NCBI RefSeq assembly: GCF_965215655.1
Contig: NZ_OZ244111.1
Span: 310,001 to 374,000, forward strand
Direction of reading: 5' to 3'
DNA from: Nioella sp965215655
GTDB lineage: Bacteria; Pseudomonadota; Alphaproteobacteria; Rhodobacterales; Rhodobacteraceae
Length of the DNA: 64,000 nucleotides
A program made the position numbers and the translations under genes. Within the stretch, counting starts at the first letter, position 1; every line of letters starts with the position of its first letter. Below, piece after piece: positions 28,453 to 37,534 of this stretch. The notes under the pieces were generated by a model. The model searched no databases and was not told where the DNA came from. It was given only the letters and a program-made list of their open reading frames with translations.

Positions 28453-30333
28453 ATGCTGAGCTTGGTCAAATCCCTGACGAGAAATCAGAAAAGAAACGTC
28501 CTTCTGATCCTCGACCTTTGCCTGGTCCCGCTCGCGCTTGTTTTTACCTTTGCGGTTCAGGCCGATCCGCGCACGCCTCTGGAAACCCTGTCGTTGCTTC
28601 TTCCCGTGCTGCCGTATTTACTGGCTATCGCGGCTGGCGTTGCCATCGCCCTGGGCATTCCACAGATCCAGCTCAATGCCTATGAAGGGCGGGCTTTGGC
28701 GAAGACGGCTGTTTTTGCCGCCTATCTCGGGGCAAGTCTGGCGGGATTGGGGTGGCTTTTCCAATTGAACGTGCCGGTTGGCAACAGCATCGTCTTCGCA
28801 ATCTGCTTCTTCATGTTCTCGGCGGTCAGTCGTGTTGTCATGTATCAGGTCGTGGTTGCGATCTACCGGCGCGAGATACCGCGATGCAGGGTGTTGATCT
28901 ACGGGGCAGGCACAACGGGCACCCAGTTGGCCACAGCCCTGAGAACCCATGAGGGGATCGACCCGGTTGCCTTCGTGGATGACAACACCGCCTTGCAGGG
29001 CGTTCTGATCGCCGGTCTGCCGGTGTACACGCCGGCCAGCATCGCGCGGATCGTTCAGGAAAAGAGCATTCGCCGCGTCCTTCTGGCGATCCCGTCTCTC
29101 AGCCAACCCAAGCAGGCACAGATTGCGCGGCGCCTGCAAAAGATGGGGCTGGAGGTGCAGACACTCCCCTCCTTCGCACAGCTGATCGGGGAAGAGCCGC
29201 TGGTCGAGAAGCTGACCCCGGTAAAGCCCGCCCAGTTCCTCGGCCGGGCACCCGTTGTCACCTCGCTCGGGGATGAAGGAAACAGCTACTCCGGTCGGAC
29301 GGTCCTGATCTCCGGCGCAGGCGGCTCTATCGGGGCAGAACTGTCTCGTCAGGTTCTGGCCTGCCGTCCCAAGAAGCTCATCCTGTATGAATTGAGCGAA
29401 TATGCCCTGTTCAATATCGACATGGAACTGCGTCCGATGGCCGAGGATTCGGGTGTGGAGCTGGTTTCTGTCCTGGGCTCGGTGGCGGACGCACGTCAGG
29501 TTCGGTTGGTTCTGGACGAATACCATGTGCAGATCGTCGTGCACGCAGCCGCCTACAAACATGTGTCCCTGGTCGAGGCCAATCCCCTCTCGGGGTTGTC
29601 CAACAACGTTCTGGGGACCCAAACCCTCGCAAGAGAGGCCGAGTCCGCCGGCGTGGAACGTTTCGTGCTCGTATCGTCGGACAAGGCCGTGCGCCCGTCC
29701 TCCGTCATGGGCGCCTCGAAACGGCTGGCGGAACTGGTGGTGCAGGATCTGGCTATTCGCACCACTGGGACGATTTTCTCGATCGTCCGGTTCGGCAATG
29801 TGCTCGGATCCTCTGGTTCCGTCGTGCCGATCTTTCAGGAACAGATCAGCCGCGGCGGGCCGGTCACCGTGACCCATAAGGACGTTCGCCGTTATTTCAT
29901 GACAGTCCGTGAAGCCGTGCATCTGGTCCTGCGCGCCGGGGCCATGGCCTCTGGCGGCGAAGTGTTCGTTCTGGACATGGGGGAAGAGGTGTCCATTGAA
30001 CGGCTCGCCCGACAGGTCATCGAGAGTTCCGGATACACCGTGCGGGACGAAAACAACCCGGACGGGGATATCGAGATTTCCTTCATCGGGCTGCGTCAGG
30101 GTGAGAAGCTCCGCGAGGAGTTGACGCTTAGCAAGGATCGGCTGACCACGTCTCATCCCAAGATCTTTGCTGCCCGAGAACAGGCCTTGTCCGAGATCGA
30201 GGTGGCATCGGCCTTGCGCAGCTTGCGAGAGGCAATTTCCGGCGGCGATAAGGCAGCTGCTTTTGCGGTGCTCGATCGTTGGATCGAGGGCCGCGACGCA
30301 CAGAATGCTGCGACCCTGCAGGGCGGCAACTAA
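28453..30333 (+). CDS. FlaA1/PglF-type nucleoside-diphosphate-sugar 4,6-dehydratase, membrane-bound
   Basis: A 626-aa protein. About four membrane segments span residues 15-135. A first Rossmann-type motif, YGAGTTGTQLA, sits near residue 152. The catalytic SDR domain begins near residue 285 with SGAGGSIGAELSRQ, contains HAAAYKHVSLVE, and has the diagnostic SSDKAVRPSSVMGASKRLAE, where Met replaces the usual active-site Tyr, as in PglF/FlaA1/CapD. It makes UDP-4-keto-6-deoxy sugars that lead to di-amino or amino-deoxy sugars. The aminotransferase partner is not in the window. ATG at 28453. Confidence 0.9.
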   Translation: MLSLVKSLTRNQKRNVLLILDLCLVPLALVFTFAVQADPRTPLETLSLLLPVLPYLLAIAAGVAIALGIPQIQLNAYEGRALAKTAVFAAYLGASLAGLGWLFQLNVPVGNSIVFAICFFMFSAVSRVVMYQVVVAIYRREIPRCRVLIYGAGTTGTQLATALRTHEGIDPVAFVDDNTALQGVLIAGLPVYTPASIARIVQEKSIRRVLLAIPSLSQPKQAQIARRLQKMGLEVQTLPSFAQLIGEEPLVEKLTPVKPAQFLGRAPVVTSLGDEGNSYSGRTVLISGAGGSIGAELSRQVLACRPKKLILYELSEYALFNIDMELRPMAEDSGVELVSVLGSVADARQVRLVLDEYHVQIVVHAAAYKHVSLVEANPLSGLSNNVLGTQTLAREAESAGVERFVLVSSDKAVRPSSVMGASKRLAELVVQDLAIRTTGTIFSIVRFGNVLGSSGSVVPIFQEQISRGGPVTVTHKDVRRYFMTVREAVHLVLRAGAMASGGEVFVLDMGEEVSIERLARQVIESSGYTVRDENNPDGDIEISFIGLRQGEKLREELTLSKDRLTTSHPKIFAAREQALSEIEVASALRSLREAISGGDKAAAFAVLDRWIEGRDAQNAATLQGGN

Positions 30334-30457
30334 GCTTTGATAGCGGTCTGTCACCCGAAAGACGCGCTTCGGGCAAAAGCGTCCGAAGCGGCAAAGGCGC
30401 AAGCTTGATCATGCCCCGGCGCGCGTGGTCTAAGAACCTCAAAGCAGGAGAACGGGT

Positions 30458-32620
30458 GTGCGCGGATTTCTAGATTTCGGTGGTATTGCAAAACCTGCCA
30501 TTGCAGCCGTCACAGTGATCCTTGGCGGTCTCTTCGGCTCTGTTGCGCAGGCCGATATCATCGGCACCCCTGTGTCAGGCCCGCGCCCCACGCTCAACTT
30601 CTATGGCACCGCTGGCCTGATCGACATGCCATCGGCCGAGGTCATGCCGGACGGCGAATTCTCGACCACGATCTCGCATTTCGGCGGCATCACCCGCAAT
30701 ACGCTGAGCTTTCAGATATCGCCCAGATTGTCAGGATCGTTCCGCTACTCTGCGACTGAAGGGCTGAACCTTGCCGGGTTCGAAACCTATTTCGACCGCA
30801 GTTTCGACCTGCGCTATCAGCTTTTGCAGCAGCAGGAGGGCGGCTGGTGGCCCTCGGTCGCAATCGGGTTGCAGGATTTCGTGGGCACCGGGATCTACGC
30901 GGGCGAATATATTGTCGCCAGCCGGTCATTCGGGGATACGCTTACCGTGACCGGCGGTGTTGGTTGGGGGCGTTTGGGCAGCTACAATTCCTTCGGCGCA
31001 CCGTTCAGCAATGTGCGGCCGAGCTTTGTGCCCGGCGATACCGGCGGCGAAATCTCTTATGATCAGTGGTTTAGGGGCCAGGCAGCTTTCTTTGGCGGCA
31101 TCGAATGGCAACCGACGGACCGGCTTGGGGTGATCGTCGAGTATTCCTCGGACGCCTACCGGACCGAAACCGCACAGGGCGTGTTCGAACGCCGGTCACC
31201 GTGGAACTTTGGTGTCGAGTATCAGGTGAACCGCTCGCTTCGACTGGGGGCCTACTATCTCTATGGGTCCGAAGTCGGTGTGAATCTCGCTTTCAGCTTC
31301 AATCCAAGCCGTCCCGTTACGCCAGTCAGCAATCGCCCGGTTCCCGGCCCGTTGGCCATCCGTCCCGATCCGGCTGAAAACCCTGACCTTTGGGCCGTGG
31401 ACTGGGTAGAAAACCCGCGTGCACGCCCTGCGCTCGGGGAACGGCTTAGGGAAGCGCTCGAAGCCGAGGGGCAGGATCTTATCGCATATGATCTGGGGGC
31501 CTATGAGGCAGAGATCCGGATCGAAAACACCCGCTACACCGCCGTTGCGCAGGCGCTTGGCCGGTCCGCGCGGGTGATGGCGGAAATCCTGCCACCTTCG
31601 GTCGAAACCTTCCATATCACCCTGCTGGACGAAGGGCTCGCCATCTCTACCCTGACATTGCGCCGGTCGGATATGGAGGCGCTGGAGCAGGAACCGAATG
31701 CAACCGAGGCACTTCAGGCGGTTGCAGGCCTGCGGGCTGCGCAGCCGACCGAGGCGGAAGACCTTGTGGATGGCGTGTTCCCCCGCTTCGACTGGTCTCT
31801 GAGGCCCTATACGCGGACCAGCTACTTTGACCCTGATAACCCCATACTCATCAATCTGGGTGTGCGTCTGTCTGCGTCCTACGAGTTCCATCCCGGATGG
31901 AGAATTGACGGCGCATTGACCCAGAGACTGGCTGGCAATCTCGATCAGGCGCGCACCTCGCCGTCTAATCTGCCGCCGGTCCGGACCAGTAGCCCGCTTT
32001 ACGACCGGCAGACCGGCATTGCGGTGGAAAGGCTGACCTTTTCTCATGCCCGCAGCCTCGGCAATGATCTTTATGGCCGGGTGACTGTGGGGTATCTGGA
32101 GCGGATGTATGGCGGCCTGTCGGCCGAACTGCTGTGGCGCCCGGTCAACAGTCGCCTCGCGCTTGGGGCCGAGATCAACTATGCCCGACAGCGTGACTAC
32201 GATATGGGGCTGGGTTTCAGGGATTACGGCGTCGTGACCGGGCATGTGTCTGCCTATTACGACATGGCTAATGGCTATCATGTCCAGATTGATGCCGGGC
32301 GCTATCTTGCCGGGGACTGGGGTGCCACATTGTCAATCGACCGGGAGTTCCGCAATGGCTGGCGCGTTGGTGCCTTCATGACCCTGACCGATGTGTCGAC
32401 CGAGGATTTTGGCGAAGGCAGCTTCGACAAGGGGATCCGCTTCTCGATACCCGTGACCTGGTTCACCGGGCAGCCGAGCCGTCAGTCCGTCGGCACCACG
32501 ATCCGACCGATCACCAGGGATGGCGGGGCGCGGCTTGGCGTGCCTGACCGTCTTTATGAACGGGTCCGGGAAGGGCACCTGGGCAATATCGACGATCAAT
32601 GGGCGCAGGTGTGGCGATGA
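30458..32620 (+). CDS. yjbH: YjbH-family exopolysaccharide outer-membrane protein
   Basis: A 720-aa exported protein with a signal peptide (hydrophobic core AIAAVTVILGGLFGSVAQA). The mature start LNFYGTAGLIDMPSAEVMPDGEFS is the hallmark of the YjbH (DUF940) family. Two regions of amphipathic strands (residues ~60-300 and ~430-700) suggest beta-barrels. Between them lies a soluble stretch with a YjbH-like fold. In E. coli, YjbH belongs to yjbEFGH, which affects exopolysaccharide. GTG start after CAGGAG. The next gene overlaps by 4 bases. Confidence 0.88.
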   Translation: MRGFLDFGGIAKPAIAAVTVILGGLFGSVAQADIIGTPVSGPRPTLNFYGTAGLIDMPSAEVMPDGEFSTTISHFGGITRNTLSFQISPRLSGSFRYSATEGLNLAGFETYFDRSFDLRYQLLQQQEGGWWPSVAIGLQDFVGTGIYAGEYIVASRSFGDTLTVTGGVGWGRLGSYNSFGAPFSNVRPSFVPGDTGGEISYDQWFRGQAAFFGGIEWQPTDRLGVIVEYSSDAYRTETAQGVFERRSPWNFGVEYQVNRSLRLGAYYLYGSEVGVNLAFSFNPSRPVTPVSNRPVPGPLAIRPDPAENPDLWAVDWVENPRARPALGERLREALEAEGQDLIAYDLGAYEAEIRIENTRYTAVAQALGRSARVMAEILPPSVETFHITLLDEGLAISTLTLRRSDMEALEQEPNATEALQAVAGLRAAQPTEAEDLVDGVFPRFDWSLRPYTRTSYFDPDNPILINLGVRLSASYEFHPGWRIDGALTQRLAGNLDQARTSPSNLPPVRTSSPLYDRQTGIAVERLTFSHARSLGNDLYGRVTVGYLERMYGGLSAELLWRPVNSRLALGAEINYARQRDYDMGLGFRDYGVVTGHVSAYYDMANGYHVQIDAGRYLAGDWGATLSIDREFRNGWRVGAFMTLTDVSTEDFGEGSFDKGIRFSIPVTWFTGQPSRQSVGTTIRPITRDGGARLGVPDRLYERVREGHLGNIDDQWAQVWR

Positions 32621-33285
32621 AGCGAGTTCTGGCACTCATGGCGCTCTTGGCACTTGCCGGATGCGGGCAGGACGCGGCGAACAGCCCGTATGCGGCTGCG
32701 TTCGAGCAGATTCGCGGTGGCTTGTTCAACCGGGGCGATGCGCCCTCGCAGTTTACGGCAACACGCGCCTCGTTGGCCGAGGCTGGCATCACGGCCCCTG
32801 TGCTTGTTGTTCGTATGCCGGATGCGGGTATTTCGGTGGGTTTGCTGGAATACGGCACGAACCGCGATGTTACCATCTGGCGCAGCCTCGATGGCAACAC
32901 CGTCAGCACCGCCGCTGGCCTGTTGCGGAATACGCGGGGATTCGGCACCGATCTGCACAGCCTGGAGACCGAGGCGCTGCATCGCGCCCTGTCACAGGGG
33001 CAGTCGGCAGAGTATTCCCGCCTGTTCCGGGCGCTTGACGGCGAGGGGCAGCTTCACGCGATTCGCCTGTATTGTTCGCTCACTCCCGAAGGCAGCGAAA
33101 CGGTCGACATCCTTGGTCGCAGCTACGCAACCCGCCGGTTTAGCGAGACATGTCATGCGGATGGGCGTGACACACCGGTATTCGTGAACACCTATTGGCA
33201 AGGAAGCGACGGTGATCTGTGGCAATCGCGTCAATGGGCTGGTCCGGAATTGGGCTATGCCAATATGGAACGCGTGATAAACTAG
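32617..33285 (+). CDS. YjbF/GfcB-type lipoprotein
   Basis: A 222-aa lipoprotein. The signal is MKRVLALMALLALAGC with lipobox LAGC at residue 16. The body fits the YjbF family (group 4 capsule lipoprotein GfcB): GLLRNTRGFGTDLHSLE and the C-terminal FVNTYWQGSDGDLWQSRQWAGPELGYANMERV. The start at 32617 overlaps the yjbH stop (ATGA) and gives a proper signal; an upstream ATG at 32599 would add six residues. Likely partner of YjbH in exopolysaccharide export. Confidence 0.85.
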   Translation: MKRVLALMALLALAGCGQDAANSPYAAAFEQIRGGLFNRGDAPSQFTATRASLAEAGITAPVLVVRMPDAGISVGLLEYGTNRDVTIWRSLDGNTVSTAAGLLRNTRGFGTDLHSLETEALHRALSQGQSAEYSRLFRALDGEGQLHAIRLYCSLTPEGSETVDILGRSYATRRFSETCHADGRDTPVFVNTYWQGSDGDLWQSRQWAGPELGYANMERVIN

Positions 33286-33383
33286 CATCTATCGCAAAAA
33301 TCAGCCGAGACGCGCTTGCGCGGATTGAAACACGACAGGCATCGTGTTAGCTGAAGATAAGTAGTGTATTGGAGACTGACCCG

Positions 33384-33710
33384 ATGAAAATCTCGAAAAC
33401 CATTTTTGCAGCTACGGCCGTTTCCGCATTCTGCGTGACCGCCGCAAGCGCCCTTACCGTGGACCAGTGTGAACAGCTCGGCGGCAATGTCGATCTGGTA
33501 GAAGCTGAGTGCGAACTGACCGCAGCTCAGGAAGAGGAAGCGCGCGCTCTGGGCTGGCTGCCCGGTGGGAGTGCTGCTGCGACTGCAACTGCAACCGGTC
33601 TGGGCACCGTCGCAGGCAGCGGTGGCCTTCTGGCTGCCGGTGGCGGTCTGATCCTGACCGCGGTCCTGATCGGCGACGGTTCCTCTTCGACCACGACCTC
33701 TGGCAGCTAA
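33384..33710 (+). CDS. Small secreted Ala/Gly/Thr-rich protein, YjbE-like
   Basis: A 108-aa protein with a signal peptide (MKISKTIFAATAVSAFCVTAASA, cut before LTVDQCE). Two cysteines follow in CEQLGGNVDLVEAEC. A Gly/Ala-rich hydrophobic stretch of ~30 residues and a Ser/Thr tail (SSSTTTSGS) end it. E. coli YjbE is also small, secreted, low-complexity and Thr-rich at its end, and is encoded beside yjbF and yjbH. The link is by composition and place, not by strong similarity. Start at 33384 follows TTGGAGACTGACCCG. It lies 98 bases after yjbF. Confidence 0.5.
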   Translation: MKISKTIFAATAVSAFCVTAASALTVDQCEQLGGNVDLVEAECELTAAQEEEARALGWLPGGSAAATATATGLGTVAGSGGLLAAGGGLILTAVLIGDGSSSTTTSGS

Positions 33711-33735
33711 TCCGTTCGCCAGACGAAAAGAATTC

Positions 33736-33765
33736 GGGCGGCTCCTTGGGGCCGCCCTTTTCTTT
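33736..33765 (+). terminator. Terminator after the YjbE-like gene
   Basis: GGGCGGC (33736-33742) pairs with GCCGCCC (33751-33757) and is followed by TTTTCTTT. It closes the yjb-like group. Confidence 0.85.
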
Positions 33766-33841
33766 GTAGGCGCGTTTGCGTTCATATCGCGATCAGGGTA
33801 ATGACGCGCGTGCTGCGCGGCCGGCCTGCCGGGGGGGTGAC

Positions 33842-34564
33842 CTAGCCAGACTGTCCGTCGGATCCTATAAACTTGTGGATCAGTTCGGAAACAGACGGGC
33901 TGTGTGCGGGCAGGTTGAAGAACCCATGCCCAACATTCGGATAGCCTACGAAGCTGCAACGATCCGGCGGCCACAAGGCGCAGAACGCCTTTGAGGTGTC
34001 GATTGGAACGACATTGTCGTCGCTGCCGTGAACCGTCAGGCAGCGCAGGCTGTTCATCCGATGCCAGCCTTTCCATCGCTGCATCGGAGAGATGTCCGGA
34101 AGGCCTTCGGGCGGGATAACGCGATTGCAGAAGCCGCCCTTCGCAGTATCCGTCACGGGATTGAGCAGAATAAGGCCGCTTACCCGGTCGGGCGCAGCAA
34201 ACACCGCATCCAGAGCCAGAAGGCCACCAAACGACGCGCCCATGACGAACAGCCTCGACCCGAGCGGCGTTTTGCGGCGGCTCCAGTTCAGCGCATGACG
34301 GGCATCCGCCAGCATCTGTTTCAGCGTTGCCCCGTTCCGGTTCAGCGTTCGGTATTCAGCGGCGATGATGGTGAGTTCCGGGTGCTCCCTTGCAAGTTCC
34401 GTGCAGAAGGGGACCAGCATCTCCGGTCGTCCATCCACCCCGCCCCCGCCGTGAAAGGCGAGGATCCGGGCCTTTTCCCTTCCGCTTGCCGTGCGCACCA
34501 ACGCGGATTGGCGCCAGCGAATTCTGGTCGAGGAGAAATGCAGAGGCTTCTTCCCTTCCTTCAC
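33842..34564 (-). CDS. Alpha/beta-hydrolase
   Basis: A 240-aa hydrolase. Oxyanion-hole-like HGGGG lies near residue 39. The nucleophile elbow GASFGG (Ser near residue 110) and HGSDDNVVP (acid near 188), then VGHGFFN (His near 220), make a complete triad. No signal peptide. Its ATG overlaps the stop of the ABC ATPase gene by 4 bases, so it is coupled to polysaccharide export and may act on an acylated or lipid-linked intermediate. Specific substrate unknown. Confidence 0.75.
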   Translation of the reverse strand: MKEGKKPLHFSSTRIRWRQSALVRTASGREKARILAFHGGGGVDGRPEMLVPFCTELAREHPELTIIAAEYRTLNRNGATLKQMLADARHALNWSRRKTPLGSRLFVMGASFGGLLALDAVFAAPDRVSGLILLNPVTDTAKGGFCNRVIPPEGLPDISPMQRWKGWHRMNSLRCLTVHGSDDNVVPIDTSKAFCALWPPDRCSFVGYPNVGHGFFNLPAHSPSVSELIHKFIGSDGQSG

Positions 34565-35220
34565 GAACCCATCATGTTGCGATTGTGATGCTCGATGGCT
34601 TCATCAAGGTCTTCGTAGTAGATGGCGCGCCCCCCTTCCAGAACCACACCGACCTCGCACATGTCGCGTAGCTGCTCTGTATTGTGGCTCACCATGAACG
34701 CGCCGGCTGTTTCCATCCGCTCCAGGAACAATCTTTGGCTTTTCTCACGGAAAGCCATGTCACCCACCGAGGTCACTTCGTCCACCAGATAGGTGTCGAA
34801 CGGAATTCCCATGGACACCCCGAAAGACAGGCGAGATCGCATGCCCGAAGAATAGGATCTGAACGGCAGGTAGTAGTGCTGCCCAAGTTCGGCGAATTCT
34901 TCGACAAAAGCAGCGAGCTCTTCGGTGTCGACCCCGTAGACACGGGCAATGAACTTGGTGTTCTGGAAGCCCGTCAAATCCGGGTGGAACGACCCCGCAA
35001 AGCCAACCGGCCACGAGATCGAGCCGCTGGACCTGATTTCGCCTGAAGTTGGATCCATGGCGCCCGAAATCAGCTGCAGAAGTGTCGACTTCCCAGCCCC
35101 GTTGCGCCCCAGAAGAGCCACCGAAATGTTGGTTGGCAGGGCAATGTTCAGGTTGTCGATCACGACCCTGCGCCGCCCGTTCAGGACGAACTCTTTTCGC
35201 AGGTTTCGAAACTCGATCAT
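34561..35220 (-). CDS. kpsT: Capsule/polysaccharide ABC transporter ATPase, KpsT-like
   Basis: A 219-aa nucleotide-binding subunit. Walker A is LLGRNGAGKSTL (near residue 38), the signature YSSGMRSRL is near residue 121, Walker B is TYLVDEV near 141, and the switch His is in VSHNTEQLRD. The short form without a C-terminal carbohydrate-binding domain matches KpsT. It powers export of a lipid-linked polysaccharide across the inner membrane. It is downstream of the KpsE-like gene by 13 bases; its permease is divergent at 36597. Confidence 0.92.
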   Translation of the reverse strand: MIEFRNLRKEFVLNGRRRVVIDNLNIALPTNISVALLGRNGAGKSTLLQLISGAMDPTSGEIRSSGSISWPVGFAGSFHPDLTGFQNTKFIARVYGVDTEELAAFVEEFAELGQHYYLPFRSYSSGMRSRLSFGVSMGIPFDTYLVDEVTSVGDMAFREKSQRLFLERMETAGAFMVSHNTEQLRDMCEVGVVLEGGRAIYYEDLDEAIEHHNRNMMGS

Positions 35221-35233
35221 CTTCTCGGTCTCG

Positions 35234-36505
35234 TCACCGTCTGTCTCTCAGGCTGTATGCCACGAGAATTACCACGGTCCAGATCAGAAAGGCAAAGATG
35301 GAGATCGTGATCAGCTTTACCGGTCGATCCGGAAAGCCGGAGCTTTCCGCCAAGGACGGGCGCACATGGGCCGCAAGATAGCGGCTCTGCCGTCGAGCCT
35401 CGTTCCGGGCACCATCGAAGGCCGCGAGGGCGGTGGTGTAGGCCTGCTCGGCAAACTCGCGGTCGACCTGCAGGCGCTCGTATTCGCCGACGAGGTCGGC
35501 AAAGGCCACCCCCCCCGCCCCACTTGTGCCAAGGACAGCGCGCTCTGCTTCGATGCGGTTTTCGATAACCGTAATACGGCGCTCTGCCTGGGTAATCCTC
35601 GGGTCATCGTCCCGCGTGGTTGTGTCCCGAAGAATATCAAGCTCGATCAGCGCTTCGGCCAGTTGCGCCTGCAGGTTTGTCACCAGACCCATCTGGCCAG
35701 CCGTGTCAGCCGTCGGATCAACCGTCTGGTTTTCGTTGCGCCATTCAGCGAGGGCAATCCGTGCGCGGGCGAGGCGCTCCTCTGCCTGATCCAGCTCATC
35801 TCGGGCGTAACTGATCGCATCCTCTCGGGCGATGGCCGAGAGCTGGTTGATCATCGCGCTGCTTTCTTCGAAAATCAGCTGAGCAATCGACCGTGCTTCC
35901 TGGGGTGTGAACGCCAGAACTTCAAGGTCGATCAGGCCGGTGCCGCTGGCATAATAAATGCGCACCTGGCGGTCCCAGTGATCTAGCAGGTCTTCGATGG
36001 TGCCGGGCGCGTGGTAGGCAAATACCGGGTCGTCGGCAGGGTCAACGCGCGACCAGATCGACCTGAGATCGAGTTCCGTGTCGATTCTTTCAACAAGCTC
36101 CTGACTTTGCAGGAATTCATAGAGGATATCCGTATCGGAAGAGCTTGACCCGGACAGGTTCGTGATACCGCCCAAAAGCTCGATAGCAGAACTGGAATCC
36201 TCGGTGCGCACCGAAAAGCCGACACGGGAAATATACTGGTCCGCAGCGCGGAACCAAAGGTAGTAGGCCGAGATTGCCGTCGGCAGGATGACCATGATCA
36301 GCAGGGAAAGTACAAGCCCCCAATGCCGTGACCTCCATTTTGCGGTCGCTGCAACCGGTGTTGCTGCACGCTTGGGGCCAGTCTGATTTTCGCCAGGTGC
36401 CTCCTTTTTCGCCGCAGGATTTGTCGCGGCCTGAGGAGACGCGGCAGCCAAAGGCGTTACCGGCTTTTCGCCTTTTGCGTTCTCAGACATTTGAGGATTT
36501 GCCAT
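35234..36505 (-). CDS. kpsE: KpsE-like polysaccharide co-polymerase/export inner-membrane protein
   Basis: A 423-aa PCP protein. The N-terminal ~60 residues are Lys/Pro/Ala-rich and cytosolic. A membrane segment (WGLVLSLLIMVILPTAISAYYLWF) is near residues 62-85. A large periplasmic part holds coiled-coil heptads (SYARDELDQAEERLARARIALAEW and LAEALIELDILRDT), and a second membrane segment is near residue 400 (LITISIFAFLIWTVVILVAYS). It links the ABC exporter to the outer-membrane OPX protein. Start ATG is preceded by AAGG; an inner Met at residue 6 is an alternative. Confidence 0.9.
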   Translation of the reverse strand: MANPQMSENAKGEKPVTPLAAASPQAATNPAAKKEAPGENQTGPKRAATPVAATAKWRSRHWGLVLSLLIMVILPTAISAYYLWFRAADQYISRVGFSVRTEDSSSAIELLGGITNLSGSSSSDTDILYEFLQSQELVERIDTELDLRSIWSRVDPADDPVFAYHAPGTIEDLLDHWDRQVRIYYASGTGLIDLEVLAFTPQEARSIAQLIFEESSAMINQLSAIAREDAISYARDELDQAEERLARARIALAEWRNENQTVDPTADTAGQMGLVTNLQAQLAEALIELDILRDTTTRDDDPRITQAERRITVIENRIEAERAVLGTSGAGGVAFADLVGEYERLQVDREFAEQAYTTALAAFDGARNEARRQSRYLAAHVRPSLAESSGFPDRPVKLITISIFAFLIWTVVILVAYSLRDRR

Positions 36506-36596
36506 GAACAGGAAGACCTTGCAAGGTGGAGATTACTATGACTTCTTGCTAACCAATGACAGCAGCTTTTTCCAGCATCCATTCCACGGGCTTCAT

Positions 36597-37418
36597 ATGT
36601 CTTCCGTAATCGAATCGACCGCCGGCAAACCGTCGACATCGGTTCGACAGGTTCCTCGTTTCACGTCGGTTCGCACCATCGGGGCCCTGATCTTAAGGGA
36701 GATGAACACGAGCTACGGCCGAAACCCCGGTGGATATATCTGGGCAGTGCTTCAGCCCGCAGGAGGCCTTGCGATTATGGTTGCCGTTTTCTCGGTGGGA
36801 TTCCGCTCACCTCCTCTGGGCACCAACTTCGCAATTTTCTACGCGACCGGTCTTCTTCCTTTCATGGCTTTCATGGATGTTGCGGGAAAGATCGGACAAT
36901 CGCTGAACTACTCCAGGCCTTTTCTGGCTTACCCCAGGATCTCCTTCATGGATGCCATCATCGCGCGGTTAATACTCAATTCTTTGACTCAACTCCTCGT
37001 CAGCTACATTCTTTTCACAATGATTCTCATGCTCTATGAGACAAGAACCACGCTTGAGATGGGCCGGATTGCCCTGGCTTATGCTATGGTCGGATCACTC
37101 AGCTTTGGGATCGGTGTACTGAACTGCTTCTTGATGTCTCAGTTCCGTGTCTGGCAGCAGGTCTGGGGTATTCTTATGAGACCGATGTTCCTCATATCGG
37201 GGATCTTCTTCATGTATGATGACATACCAGAACCATATCGGTCTTACCTCTGGTACAATCCGCTCATGCAGATTACCGGAGAGATGCGCGCAGCGTTCTA
37301 TGTCAACTACGGGGGGGAATATGTTTCTCCGGGCTATGTTTTTTCCATTGCCCTGGTGACAAGCGCCTTCGGCCTTCTGTTCCTGCGTCGTTATCACCGG
37401 GACATCCTCTATTCCTGA
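36597..37418 (+). CDS. kpsM: Polysaccharide ABC transporter permease, KpsM-like
   Basis: A 273-aa ABC-2 permease with six hydrophobic segments. The cytosolic start leads to IGALILREMNTSYGRNPGGYIWAVLQP, the ABC-2 family motif, and it ends RRYHRDILYS. It pairs with KpsT. It runs divergently from kpsE, with the start set at 36597; an ATG at 36504 would overlap the kpsE start codon and lacks family support. The local sequence is visibly more AT-rich than its neighbours, which may mean separate acquisition or membrane-protein bias. Confidence 0.88.
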   Translation: MSSVIESTAGKPSTSVRQVPRFTSVRTIGALILREMNTSYGRNPGGYIWAVLQPAGGLAIMVAVFSVGFRSPPLGTNFAIFYATGLLPFMAFMDVAGKIGQSLNYSRPFLAYPRISFMDAIIARLILNSLTQLLVSYILFTMILMLYETRTTLEMGRIALAYAMVGSLSFGIGVLNCFLMSQFRVWQQVWGILMRPMFLISGIFFMYDDIPEPYRSYLWYNPLMQITGEMRAAFYVNYGGEYVSPGYVFSIALVTSAFGLLFLRRYHRDILYS

Positions 37419-37534
37419 GGCGTGAGAAAGCTGCCCCGACGATCGGACCAAGACAACCACCTTCGGCTGGCTGGCATATTGTCCCTGGGGCTTGCCGTTT
37501 CGTCGGGCCAGGAAGACGCGTCGCCTGCCCGGTG

